Below are positions 14,634 through 22,945 of a DNA stretch of 32,328 nucleotides, one piece after another (the stretch's first letter is position 1; each line of letters begins with the position of its first letter). Position numbers and translations under genes: made by a program. The notes beneath the pieces are model-generated. The model was not told the DNA's origin and did no database searches. It saw nothing but the letters and a program-made list of their open reading frames with translations. This DNA is from Bacteroidales bacterium (GTDB taxonomy: Bacteria > Bacteroidota > Bacteroidia > Bacteroidales > Paludibacteraceae): contig CAAFZS010000035.1 of the NCBI GenBank assembly GCA_900767595.1, positions 1 to 32,328 on the forward strand, in the 5' to 3' direction.

Positions 14634-16928
14634 ATGCAATATTATATGTCAACAATACAAAAAATCTTTTGTATGGCTACATTGTGTATGTGTGCCATAC
14701 ATCTATATGCTGCAACCGATTCGCATATCGCTGGACATGTATTAGATGTAGCCACCCAAGAACATATGGGCTATGTCAATGTTCAAATCAAAGGCACTTC
14801 CATTGGCTCTACGACTGACGAGAGTGGACACTATTTCTTGAAAAATGTACCATTAGGTACACAAACCATCGTTTTCTCTATGGTGGGCTATAAAACAAAG
14901 GAAGTACCTATAACGATACAAGCTGATTCTACCTATGTACTGGATGTGTCAATCGAGGAGGGTAGTTATCTGCTGGAGAACGTAGTGGTTTCTGCCAATA
15001 AATACGAGACAAAGCAAAAAGAAGTGGCAACTATTGTCAATGTAATCTCCCCACTCATCATAGAAAATACTGCCTCCAACTCAATGGCAGACGTGCTGAA
15101 TTTTCAACCCGGTTTGCGAGTAGAGATGTCATGCTGCAACTGTGGCGTACCTCAACTGCGAATCAATGGTTTGGAAGGACAATACAGTCAAATTTTGCTT
15201 GACTCACGACCGATATTCTCGTCTTTAGCCAGTGTTTATGGATTGGAGCAAATACCTACCGGTATGGTGGATCGTGTAGAAGTGATTCGTGGTGGTTGTA
15301 GTGCCCTGTTTGGCGCGAATGCAATAGGAGGTGTGGTGAATATCATTACTAAAGAACCCTGTCGCAACTATATTAACCTGAGCAACCAAAGTGCTTTTAC
15401 CGAGACAGGTTCGTTTGATATCAATACCAATATGAACGCATCGGTTCTCTCTCCCAATGAGAAAATAGGTTTGTATCTATTTGGTGTCAGACGTGACCGC
15501 AAACAATATGACCGAGATGGTGACGGCTATAGCGATATACCTAAGTTGCAAACGACTACACTCGGTTTTCGTTCTTTCTTTAAAACCAGCAATTATTCAA
15601 AAATAACGCTTGAGTATCATCATACTACCGAGTTTCGCCGTGGTGGCTATGGAATTGATTCGTTGCAGCCGCACGAGTCTCCCCTCACAGAGCAACTCAA
15701 ACACAATATTGATGCCGGTAGCCTTCGTTGGGACTATTACACTGCTGACAATCGGCATAGTGTGACACCATACGTCTCGTTTCAGCACACGGCGCGTGAA
15801 AGTTATTTCGGCACCAATTACAACCCGAACGCCTACGGTCAGTCAAAGGACATAACCGCCGTCGTGGGCGGTCAATATCGTTTCTCGTATCCTTGCGGTA
15901 AGATGCCTGCGGATTTGAGTGCCGGTATAGAGTATTCGTTCAACCAACTGCACGACCAAATTTTGGGCTATAATCGAAATCTTTGGCAGACGGTGCATCT
16001 CTATGGCGGTTATGTGCAAAACGAGTGGAAGAACACGCAATGGTCTATTTTGATAGGAGGACGATTAGAGAAACATAACTTGCTTAAAAAGCCTATTTTT
16101 ACACCGCGTGCCAGTGTGCGTTATACACCTATCAAGGACTTGATTCTGCGTGTGGGTTATGCAAGCGGATACCGTGCCCCACAAACATACGACGAAGATT
16201 TGCATGTGGGAGCAGTAGGTGGCGAAGTCCATCTCATTTCGTTGGACCCCAATCTTAAAGAGGAGCGAAGTCACTCTGCTACATTAAGTATTGATTGGTA
16301 TAAATCTGTAAGAAAATGGGATATCAATTTCACAGCAGAGGGATTCTTTACCCAACTCAACAATGTGTTTGCCCTACGCGAAGACGGACACGATGAACAG
16401 GGCAATCTGTTGCTCACGCGTGTTAATGCCTCTGGAGCACGAGTGGCAGGAGTGAACGTAGAAGGCAAAATAGGGTATGGTAGATTATTTACACTTCAAT
16501 TGGGCTACACCTACGAGCAAAGCCGCTACATAGAAGATTTCCAATGGAGTCCGACTATTGCTCCTCAACGACGCATGTTCCGCACACCTGACCACTATGG
16601 GTTCTTTATTGTGAATGTGCACCCTGTCAAGGGGCTAAATATTACCACCAACGGCAAAGTAACGGGCAATATGTTGGTACAGCATTACGCCGGATATATA
16701 CCTCAAGACGAGGAAGTGGAAACGACTCCATTCTTTGAGTGGGACATCAAACTGGCGTATGAGATACCTTTGTATAAAAACTATACGTTGGAGATTAGTG
16801 CCGGTGTGAAGAACCTGTTAGACCAATACCAAAAAGATTTGGATAAAGGTATGAACAAGGATGCAAGTTATATCTACGGACCCTTTACACCTCGTAGTTA
16901 TTTCATAGGGCTGAACTTGAAAATCTAA
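14634..16928 (+). CDS. TonB-dependent outer-membrane receptor
   Basis: This 764-residue protein imports an unknown ligand across the outer membrane using TonB energy. A signal peptide ends at about HLYA (residue 26). A carboxypeptidase-regulatory-like domain follows (about 30-115; SIGSTTDESGHYFLKNVPLG), then the plug (about 120-245; MVDRVEVIRGGCSALFGANAIGGVVNIITK) and a beta-barrel ending in the aromatic-terminated RSYFIGLNLKI. The plug contains a CCNCG motif followed by RINGLEGQYSQILLDSRPI, a signature I associate with a widespread Bacteroidota receptor subgroup. There is no SusD partner, so a polysaccharide ligand is unlikely. The adjacent His-rich protein points to a metal or metal complex (inference). 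The second ATG, at 14646, is an equally plausible start. Confidence 0.92.
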   Translation: MQYYMSTIQKIFCMATLCMCAIHLYAATDSHIAGHVLDVATQEHMGYVNVQIKGTSIGSTTDESGHYFLKNVPLGTQTIVFSMVGYKTKEVPITIQADSTYVLDVSIEEGSYLLENVVVSANKYETKQKEVATIVNVISPLIIENTASNSMADVLNFQPGLRVEMSCCNCGVPQLRINGLEGQYSQILLDSRPIFSSLASVYGLEQIPTGMVDRVEVIRGGCSALFGANAIGGVVNIITKEPCRNYINLSNQSAFTETGSFDINTNMNASVLSPNEKIGLYLFGVRRDRKQYDRDGDGYSDIPKLQTTTLGFRSFFKTSNYSKITLEYHHTTEFRRGGYGIDSLQPHESPLTEQLKHNIDAGSLRWDYYTADNRHSVTPYVSFQHTARESYFGTNYNPNAYGQSKDITAVVGGQYRFSYPCGKMPADLSAGIEYSFNQLHDQILGYNRNLWQTVHLYGGYVQNEWKNTQWSILIGGRLEKHNLLKKPIFTPRASVRYTPIKDLILRVGYASGYRAPQTYDEDLHVGAVGGEVHLISLDPNLKEERSHSATLSIDWYKSVRKWDINFTAEGFFTQLNNVFALREDGHDEQGNLLLTRVNASGARVAGVNVEGKIGYGRLFTLQLGYTYEQSRYIEDFQWSPTIAPQRRMFRTPDHYGFFIVNVHPVKGLNITTNGKVTGNMLVQHYAGYIPQDEEVETTPFFEWDIKLAYEIPLYKNYTLEISAGVKNLLDQYQKDLDKGMNKDASYIYGPFTPRSYFIGLNLKI

Positions 16929-16941
16929 TTCAATATTTCTC

Positions 16942-16970
16942 AGACTGGCTTCTTCGGAAACCAGCCTTTT
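16942..16970 (+). terminator. UUCG-tetraloop terminator after the TonB receptor gene
   Basis: CTGGCTTC (16945-16952) pairs with GGAAACCAG (16956-16964) with one C-A mismatch. This leaves a TTCG loop closed by C-G, and CCTTTT follows. The remaining DNA to the nadB promoter (16971-17148) holds a small AGGGC-TAT-GCCCT inverted repeat (17031-17043) and no gene. Confidence 0.7.
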
Positions 16971-17148
16971 CTGACGCGCTCTCGTTGCTCAAATAACTCC
17001 AATATGGACCAAAATTTTCCCTTTTTAGGCAGGGCTATGCCCTCTAACCAAAAGTCCTCAAAAAATTACTATGAGCGAGCTCCCGTAGATTTTTTTAGTC
17101 CTTTTTGTTATTAGATTACGTCTTTTTGCCTAAAAAGAGAAAAATATA

Positions 17149-17180
17149 TTTGCTCATACCAAATTTTTGTTGTATATTTG
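17149..17180 (+). promoter_or_regulatory. Promoter of nadB
   Basis: TTTG (17149-17152) and TATATTTG (17173-17180) are separated by 20 bp. Because the -7 box runs to 17180, the in-frame TTG at 17178 cannot be the start of translation. Confidence 0.85.
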
Positions 17181-17204
17181 CAGTGTTTTTTAGAAAAAAA
17201 CACG

Positions 17205-18806
17205 ATGACTTGTAAATATGATTTTCTCATTATCGGCGGAGGTGTCGCCGGAATGAGTTTCGCGCTAAAGATTGCGCGTGAGAAAAAGTACAAGATTGCA
17301 TTATGCTGCAAAACCACTTTGGACGAAGCCAATACCGCCAAAGCGCAAGGCGGAATTGCGAGCGTAACCAACCTGTTAGTTGACGATTTTGAGAAGCACA
17401 TCCACGACACGATGGTTGCCGGCGACTGGATCAGCGATCCCGCAGCCGTAGAACAAGTGGTACACAACGCGCCTGCCGGTATCCAAGAGTTGCTGCAATG
17501 GGGTGTGAACTTCGACAAAAAAGAAGACGGAAACTTCGACCTCCATCGCGAGGGAGGACACTCCGAGTTCCGTATCCTTCACCACGCCGATGACACGGGT
17601 GCCGAGATCCAACGCGGACTGATGGCTGCCGTTCGTAACAACCCTTATATCACTGTTTTAGAGAACCATTATGCGGTTGAGATCATCACCCAACACCATT
17701 TAGGTGTACGCGTCACCCGCCGCACTCCCGACATTGAGTGTTATGGCGCATATATTCTCAATCCGAAGACGAAGAAGATTGACACCTATCTAAGTCGTGT
17801 GACATTGATGGCGACCGGCGGAACGGGTGCTGTCTATGCCACGACCACGAATCCGAATATCGCCACCGGTGACGGCATAGCTATGGTTTATCGCGCAAAG
17901 GGAAAAGTCAAAGACATGGAGTTTGTGCAGTTCCACCCCACAGCCCTTTTCCACCCGGGCGAGACCCATCCTGCCTACCTGATTACCGAAGCCATGCGTG
18001 GGTACGGAGGTATATTAAGACTGCCCAACGGCGAGGAGTTTATGCAGAAATACGATGAGCGACTCAGTCTGGCTCCTCGCGACATTGTAGCTCGCGCGAT
18101 TGATAACGAGATGAAAATTCACGGCCTGGACCATGTCTGCCTCGATGTCACCCATAAAGACCCTGAGGAAACCAAACACCATTTCCCCAATATCTACGCT
18201 AAATGCTTGAGTATCGGTATTGACATAACGAAAGAGTATATCCCTGTAGCCCCTTGTGCACACTATATGTGCGGCGGAATACAGGTGAACCTCGATGGCG
18301 AGAGCAGTATCCGTCGTCTTTATGCCGTAGGCGAATGCAGTTGTACGGGATTGCACGGCGGTAACCGCTTGGCTTCCAACTCACTCATCGAAGCCGTAGT
18401 CTATGCCGATGCCGCAGCCAAACACTCGCTATCAGTCATTGAAAACTATGACTTCAACGAGAAAGTGCCCGACTGGAACGACGAAGGAACAATGAGCAAT
18501 GAGGAAAAAGTGCTTATTTCACAGGATATCCGTGAGGTGGGACAGATCATGTCCACCTATGTGGGTATCGTTCGCAGCGACTTGCGTCTGCACCGCGCTT
18601 GGGAACGTCTTGACCTACTCTATGAGGAAACGGAAGACCTGTTTAAGCGCGTGAAAGCAACGAAGGAGATTTGCGAACTGAGAAACATGATTAACATCGG
18701 TTATCTCATCACGCGTCACGCGCTGGAACGCAAAGAGAGTAGGGGACTGCACTACACCATTGACTATCCCAAGAACCCGAATCTCAACACACAAGAGGTG
18801 TGGTGA
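17205..18806 (+). CDS. nadB: L-aspartate oxidase
   Basis: NadB oxidises L-aspartate to iminoaspartate, the first step of de novo NAD synthesis; NadA (25422-26321) takes the next step. The 533-residue flavoprotein has the N-terminal FAD-binding GGGVAGMSFALKIA (about 11-24). Family-typical NTAKAQGGIASV, HREGGHSEFRILHH, EFVQFHPTALF and LAPRDIVARAID follow, and the C-terminal FAD-site segment is GLHGGNRLASNSLIEAVVYA. The start at 17205 follows from the promoter position. The stop codon (18804-18806) runs into a heptamer array. The gene is separate from nadA, unlike in many other bacteria. Confidence 0.96.
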   Translation: MTCKYDFLIIGGGVAGMSFALKIAREKKYKIALCCKTTLDEANTAKAQGGIASVTNLLVDDFEKHIHDTMVAGDWISDPAAVEQVVHNAPAGIQELLQWGVNFDKKEDGNFDLHREGGHSEFRILHHADDTGAEIQRGLMAAVRNNPYITVLENHYAVEIITQHHLGVRVTRRTPDIECYGAYILNPKTKKIDTYLSRVTLMATGGTGAVYATTTNPNIATGDGIAMVYRAKGKVKDMEFVQFHPTALFHPGETHPAYLITEAMRGYGGILRLPNGEEFMQKYDERLSLAPRDIVARAIDNEMKIHGLDHVCLDVTHKDPEETKHHFPNIYAKCLSIGIDITKEYIPVAPCAHYMCGGIQVNLDGESSIRRLYAVGECSCTGLHGGNRLASNSLIEAVVYADAAAKHSLSVIENYDFNEKVPDWNDEGTMSNEEKVLISQDIREVGQIMSTYVGIVRSDLRLHRAWERLDLLYEETEDLFKRVKATKEICELRNMINIGYLITRHALERKESRGLHYTIDYPKNPNLNTQEVW

Positions 18807-18832
18807 TTGAAGAATGAAGAATGAAGATTGAA
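18805..18832. repeat. Heptamer array GATTGAA/GAATGAA after nadB
   Basis: Units GATTGAA, GAATGAA, GAATGAA and GATTGAA fill almost the whole gap between the nadB stop and the next start codon. The nadB TGA overlaps the first unit. Confidence 0.9.
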
Positions 18833-18836
18833 GAAT

Positions 18837-19646
18837 ATGAAAGGTATTGCATTACATAGTATAATTCCGTTAAGGGTCAATCCGGCGGAGGAAGCGGAAC
18901 AGGAAACGCAAATGTTGTTTGCGCAGACCTGTGAAGTGATAGAACAAATTAACCGCTGGACCCGTATCCGCTTAGACGATGACGGGGAAGAAGGTTGGGT
19001 CGATACCAAAATGCTCTCTATCCTTTCTGACGAACAGGCAAAGGAGATGGCGCACATCTACGAAACCAAAGACTATGGTATGGTGGTGATGCCGATGGCA
19101 TATGCGGTAAGCGAGAATAATGGTCAAACGATTCCATTAACCGCCGGCACCAAACTGCCTCAATACAAAGAGGGGACATTTACACTTTTAGGAGTACGGT
19201 TCCGCATTGACCCGCAGATGGTAATTGAACAACCTTTAGTGTTTAACGAAACAAATATGCTCAATACCTTGCGGTTCTTTATCAATACACCCTACTTATG
19301 GGGTGGCAAGAACGCACTCGGTATCGACTGCTCGGGGTTTAGTCAAACAATATACTCCCTCTTCGGTATCCAACTGCCACGTATGGCAAGACAGCAGATA
19401 TTAAGGGGAGGAGTTGTGTCATTAAATCAGGCGCAGTGTGGGGATTTGGCATTCTTTGACCACGCGGATGAGGATCCGACGAAGACGAAGATTATCCATG
19501 TGGGAATACTGCTGGATAAGGAGCGAATCATTCACGCCTCCGGGCGAGTGAAAATAGAAAAGATTGATGACCACGGTATCTATTCCGCAGAATTAGGGAG
19601 ATATACACACCATTTGGCAGGAATCAGGAGGTATTTTTATGAATAG
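18837..19646 (+). CDS. Cytoplasmic-type NlpC/P60 (C40) peptidase with N-terminal SH3-like region
   Basis: This 269-residue protein is a cysteine peptidase of family C40. The catalytic residues are Cys165 (ALGIDCSGF) and His221 (IIHVGILL), with His233 (IIHASG) as probable third residue. PYLWGGKNALGIDCSG is the signature of gamma-D-glutamyl-diamino-acid endopeptidases such as dipeptidyl-peptidase VI and YkfC. The first 130 residues resemble the SH3b-like targeting domains of those enzymes. No signal peptide is present, which fits a role in cytoplasmic recycling of murein tripeptides. I chose the ATG at 18837, just after the heptamer array; a TTG three codons earlier is less likely. Its 3' end overlaps the CobW-type gene by 8 bp. 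Confidence 0.88.
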   Translation: MKGIALHSIIPLRVNPAEEAEQETQMLFAQTCEVIEQINRWTRIRLDDDGEEGWVDTKMLSILSDEQAKEMAHIYETKDYGMVVMPMAYAVSENNGQTIPLTAGTKLPQYKEGTFTLLGVRFRIDPQMVIEQPLVFNETNMLNTLRFFINTPYLWGGKNALGIDCSGFSQTIYSLFGIQLPRMARQQILRGGVVSLNQAQCGDLAFFDHADEDPTKTKIIHVGILLDKERIIHASGRVKIEKIDDHGIYSAELGRYTHHLAGIRRYFYE

Positions 19647-20820
19647 AATTGATGAAGTGCCCGTATTGTTATTGACGGGATATTTAGGAAGTGGGAAGAC
19701 CACGTTAGTAAACAAGATTTTAACCAACCGCAAAGGGATTCGGTTTGCTGTTATTGTCAACGACTTGGGAGAAATCAATATCGATGCCGAATTGATACAA
19801 AAAGGCGGCGTGGTTAACTCCCAAGACGACAGTTTGGTGGCGCTGCAAAACGGCTGTATCTGCTGTACGCTTAAGATGGACCTTGTTAAGCAGTTACACG
19901 ACCTCGTCGCCCAAGGTTGTTTCGATTATATCGTCATTGAGGCCAGCGGTATTTGCGAACCGGCACCGATTGCCCAAACCATCTGTTCTATCCCGACGAT
20001 GGCTCCGCAATATGCGATGGACGGACTACCCAAACTCGATTGTATCACAACCGTGGTTGATGCTTTGCGTATGCGCGACGAGTTCCAATGCGGTGAAGGA
20101 TTACAACGCCCCAACCTCGATGAGGACGATATAGAGAACCTGCTCATTCAGCAGATAGAGTTTTGTAATATCATTGTGCTCAATAAGGTGAGCGAAGTAA
20201 ACAAGGAGGAGTTAGGTCGCTTAAGAGCGATTATTCGCACCATTCAGCCTAATGCCGCCATTATTGAATGTGACTATTGTGACTTCGATTTGGATCGGAT
20301 TATCGGCACCGGGATGTTTGATTTTGATGAAGTAGCAGGTAGTGCTACTTGGATTGAGGAGATAGAAGACCGACACGAGGAACACCACCATCACGAGCAC
20401 GAACACCACCACGAGCACGACGAATTGGAAAACGAAGAAGAGGGTGAAGCAGACGAATATGGAATAGGTACTTTTGTTTATTGCCGTCGGAAGCCGATGA
20501 ACCTTGGAATGTTTGATGAGTTTGTTGCCCGTCACTGGCCTAAAGGGGTGATTCGCGCCAAAGGAATGGTTTATTTTACGGAAGAATACGATACCTGTTA
20601 CCTCTTTGAACAAGCCGGTAAACAGATTAAGATGACCAATGCCGGTCGGTGGTTTGCCACGATGCCTAAGGAGGAGTTAATGCAGATGATGGCGCAAGAT
20701 GCACACCTTCGCGCCGATTGGGATGAGCAGTATGGGGACCGAATGCAGAAACTGGTTTTCATCGGTCAGAACCTCGATAAAGATGCTATCGCTAACGAGT
20801 TAGATAAGTGCCTCGAATAA
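19639..20820 (+). CDS. CobW/COG0523-family GTPase, probable metal chaperone
   Basis: COG0523 proteins are P-loop GTPases that insert or hand over metals such as zinc or cobalt. The 393-residue protein has a Walker A loop GYLGSGKTT (14-22), the diagnostic metal-binding CxCC in NGCICCTLK (73-76) and NKVSE (182-186). A His-rich loop (about 246-260) and an acidic stretch follow, then a C-terminal CobW_C domain (about 275-390). The His-rich loop is typical of zinc-handling members, but the metal cannot be read from sequence. It overlaps the preceding peptidase gene by 8 bp, so the two are co-translated. The functional link between them is unclear. Confidence 0.93.
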   Translation: MNRIDEVPVLLLTGYLGSGKTTLVNKILTNRKGIRFAVIVNDLGEINIDAELIQKGGVVNSQDDSLVALQNGCICCTLKMDLVKQLHDLVAQGCFDYIVIEASGICEPAPIAQTICSIPTMAPQYAMDGLPKLDCITTVVDALRMRDEFQCGEGLQRPNLDEDDIENLLIQQIEFCNIIVLNKVSEVNKEELGRLRAIIRTIQPNAAIIECDYCDFDLDRIIGTGMFDFDEVAGSATWIEEIEDRHEEHHHHEHEHHHEHDELENEEEGEADEYGIGTFVYCRRKPMNLGMFDEFVARHWPKGVIRAKGMVYFTEEYDTCYLFEQAGKQIKMTNAGRWFATMPKEELMQMMAQDAHLRADWDEQYGDRMQKLVFIGQNLDKDAIANELDKCLE

Positions 20821-20828
20821 TATAATGA

Positions 20829-20840
20829 ACGATGCATCGT
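20829..20840. repeat. 12-bp palindrome ACGATGCATCGT, copy 1
   Basis: This perfect palindrome lies 7 bp before the start codon of the RAYT-like gene. The identical 12-mer occurs again inside that gene (21502-21513). It may be a recognition site or an operator of the HUH protein. Confidence 0.7.
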
Positions 20841-20847
20841 AAAAAGT

Positions 20848-22074
20848 ATGAATCAACCAACTTCAAAACATAATCTTTCCGAAGAAAGAGAATATAGAAT
20901 GGAGGAGAAGTTGGCAAATACTCCGGCCGCACTTAAACGAGATTTATCGCGCAATTATTTCAAAGGATATTTTTTTGTTACTCTTTCTGTTCATAATCAT
21001 CTTCCTATTTTAGGAACAATGGAAGGACATTATGATACTATTCATAAACAAGTAATAAATGCCAATGTGCGTCCCACTTCCTTAGGGGAGCGTGTTCTTC
21101 ATATTTGGCAGACAATACCTTCTTTTCATCCTAATGTACAACTGATAGATGCTCAATTAATGCCGGAGCACTTTCACGGACTAATCTTTCTTGATTCGCA
21201 AAAAAGCGGTACACCGCAACATTTGGGGAAAATTATAGGCGGATTTATGATTAGCTGTACGCACGAATATTGGGATATTCTTGGCATTGATTGGAAAAGT
21301 ACCCGCGGACATTTTGGAAAAAAATCGGATTATCGTTGGACAGATAAACTTCATTCCCATAGCCTTCGAGGACCTTCTTTATTTAGTGCCGGTTATAATG
21401 AAGTTTCCCCTATCACACAAGAAGAAGTAGAAACTAAAATTCGCTATATTCACTCTAATCCTGAACGAAGAATAATCAAGGGAGCACAAAAGGATTGCTT
21501 TACGATGCATCGTAATAATACCTCTAAGAATTGGACAATAGGCAATATTGTTGAGGGATTAAAACACGACTCATTTTTAGCCAATCATCCGGAGGCATTA
21601 CAAGAGTCAATAGATACTATTTATAATCGTATATTACAAAACTCAACGACTCAACAGCTTCATTTGGACTATATTGGTGATAGAAAAATCTTGTTTAATA
21701 CGTGTAAATTGCCCCTTATTTGTCATCGTATAGATTCTGATTTATTTGATTGTCAAAAAGAGGCTGTTCTAAATCAAGCAAGAGAAGGTGCTGTTATTGT
21801 ATCGGCTTTTATTAGTCCTAAAGAAAGAGAAATTTTACATCAATTATTAGCAGAAGGATTGTCAGTAATTGAAATTGTAGATAATGGTTTTAATTCATTA
21901 TATAAACCTTATGGTCAAAATTTCTATCATTGTGCCGAAGGAAAATTGCTCCAAATAACATGTTGGACATACCAATATAAATCAGACAATACTATTTCTC
22001 GTCCAATGTGCCTAATCATGAATGAACTTGCTCGTGTTATTTCGGGAACAAAAGATGATTGGTGGAAAAATTAA
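20848..22074 (+). CDS. RAYT-like HUH (Y1) transposase domain with an extra C-terminal domain
   Basis: The N-terminal half resembles the REP-associated tyrosine transposases, relatives of IS200/IS605 TnpA that cut single-stranded DNA. The metal-binding HUH motif is His108-Phe109-His110 in MPEHFHGLIFL. The region GYNEVSPITQEEVETKIRYI, continuing HSNPERR, aligns with the usual YYDHV...EYIHNNP block, which makes Tyr183 the likely nucleophile. Residues 285-408 form a second domain. Its REGAVIVSAFISPKERE and VIEIVDNGFNSLYKPYG recall DprA/LOG-like Rossmann folds; I recall this domain also in other Bacteroidales proteins. No IS-like terminal repeats are evident, as expected for a domesticated single-copy RAYT. 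It starts 27 bp after the CobW-type gene and looks more AT-rich than its neighbours. Its 3' end overlaps the convergent gene by 38 bp. Confidence 0.8.
   Translation: MNQPTSKHNLSEEREYRMEEKLANTPAALKRDLSRNYFKGYFFVTLSVHNHLPILGTMEGHYDTIHKQVINANVRPTSLGERVLHIWQTIPSFHPNVQLIDAQLMPEHFHGLIFLDSQKSGTPQHLGKIIGGFMISCTHEYWDILGIDWKSTRGHFGKKSDYRWTDKLHSHSLRGPSLFSAGYNEVSPITQEEVETKIRYIHSNPERRIIKGAQKDCFTMHRNNTSKNWTIGNIVEGLKHDSFLANHPEALQESIDTIYNRILQNSTTQQLHLDYIGDRKILFNTCKLPLICHRIDSDLFDCQKEAVLNQAREGAVIVSAFISPKEREILHQLLAEGLSVIEIVDNGFNSLYKPYGQNFYHCAEGKLLQITCWTYQYKSDNTISRPMCLIMNELARVISGTKDDWWKN
21500..21515. repeat. Palindrome TTACGATGCATCGTAA, copy 2, inside the RAYT-like gene
   Basis: This 16-bp perfect palindrome contains the same 12-mer as 20829-20840. 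It lies at codons 218-223 of the HUH protein, between the transposase and C-terminal domains. Confidence 0.7.
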
Positions 22075-22945
22075 TATCTAAAAGTATCGGAAGGTGGTCT
22101 GAAAAGCCACTTTTGTTGTATTTATATCCTACCCAAGTGCGTTTGGGTTTGAGTCCCAGATATTTGGTATCTTCCTCTTGTAACCACTCAGCATCATAGA
22201 CACTCGGAGTAGCTATACTACCTATGGCAGGGGAGAGATAGAACTGGTCGATACACGACCACTGACCATGGTACTTATAACTCTTCATCTTGGTACCGAC
22301 CATGACGTTTCTCAATCCTTTGATATCATCCTTGGGTTCCCCGTTAAAATCACCCATGACCACAATCTTGGGGTTTTTGTCTTCGCGATAGATACTATCC
22401 GTCAATGCTTGCAGTACAGCCTTGGCTTTGGCTCTTTTCCAAGCGGACGCTTGCGCTCCACCTAATTGACTAGGAAAGTGACAAACCATCAAGTGAAGCG
22501 TGTCTTTGTCAGCCACACCTTTTATATATAGTATATCGCGCGTGTGCGTGAGAGAATCAAGAAAAACGGGTACCGGACGCGAACAAAGAACCTTAAATAG
22601 TTCTTTGCGATAGAGCATGGCCACATCAATACCCCGATCATCGGCACTTTCGTAATGCACAAAATCGTAACGGCAATTGCGTAAGAGGTAGGTTAGTTTT
22701 TTGAGGCATTGGTCATTCTCCACCTCGCATAAACCGACAATCATCGGTGCGTTAGTGAGTTCTCCTACATTCACAATCACTCGCGCGATGGCTTCTGCTT
22801 TCGCGTTATAACGGGAGAAACTCCAATGGCGGTCACCATCGGCAGTAAACTCATAATCGTTTTTTAAACTATCGTGTTCGGGGTGGAAGAAGTTTTCCAC
22901 ATTGTAGGACATAATGACGGTCAATATGAGTACAAGACTCCTCAT
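22037..22945 (-). CDS. Endonuclease/exonuclease/phosphatase (EEP) family protein
   Basis: EEP-fold proteins are metal-dependent phosphodiesterases acting on DNA, RNA or phosphorylated small molecules. The 302-residue protein shows VIMSYNVENFF (Asn15), GLCEVEND (the metal-binding Glu), VVMGDFNGEPKD (Asp-Asn pair) and GFSDHLPIL (catalytic His). A short hydrophobic N-terminus (MRSLVLILTV) may act as a signal peptide, but it runs directly into the first core strand. The last 11 residues after the fold (NFSTNHLLFPK) and the stop codon are read from DNA that also encodes the end of the RAYT-like gene. The original 3' end may therefore have been replaced. It overlaps sufS by 4 bp, and the substrate is unknown. 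Confidence 0.88.
   Translation of the reverse strand: MRSLVLILTVIMSYNVENFFHPEHDSLKNDYEFTADGDRHWSFSRYNAKAEAIARVIVNVGELTNAPMIVGLCEVENDQCLKKLTYLLRNCRYDFVHYESADDRGIDVAMLYRKELFKVLCSRPVPVFLDSLTHTRDILYIKGVADKDTLHLMVCHFPSQLGGAQASAWKRAKAKAVLQALTDSIYREDKNPKIVVMGDFNGEPKDDIKGLRNVMVGTKMKSYKYHGQWSCIDQFYLSPAIGSIATPSVYDAEWLQEEDTKYLGLKPKRTWVGYKYNKSGFSDHLPILLDINFSTNHLLFPK

Noticed and set aside
17178..17204. TTG start of nadB at 17178
   Set aside because: This codon lies in the -7 promoter box, so it would not be transcribed.
20821..22080. Complete insertion sequence around the RAYT-like gene
   Set aside because: I find no terminal hairpins, inverted repeats or target duplications beyond the internal 12-bp palindromes.
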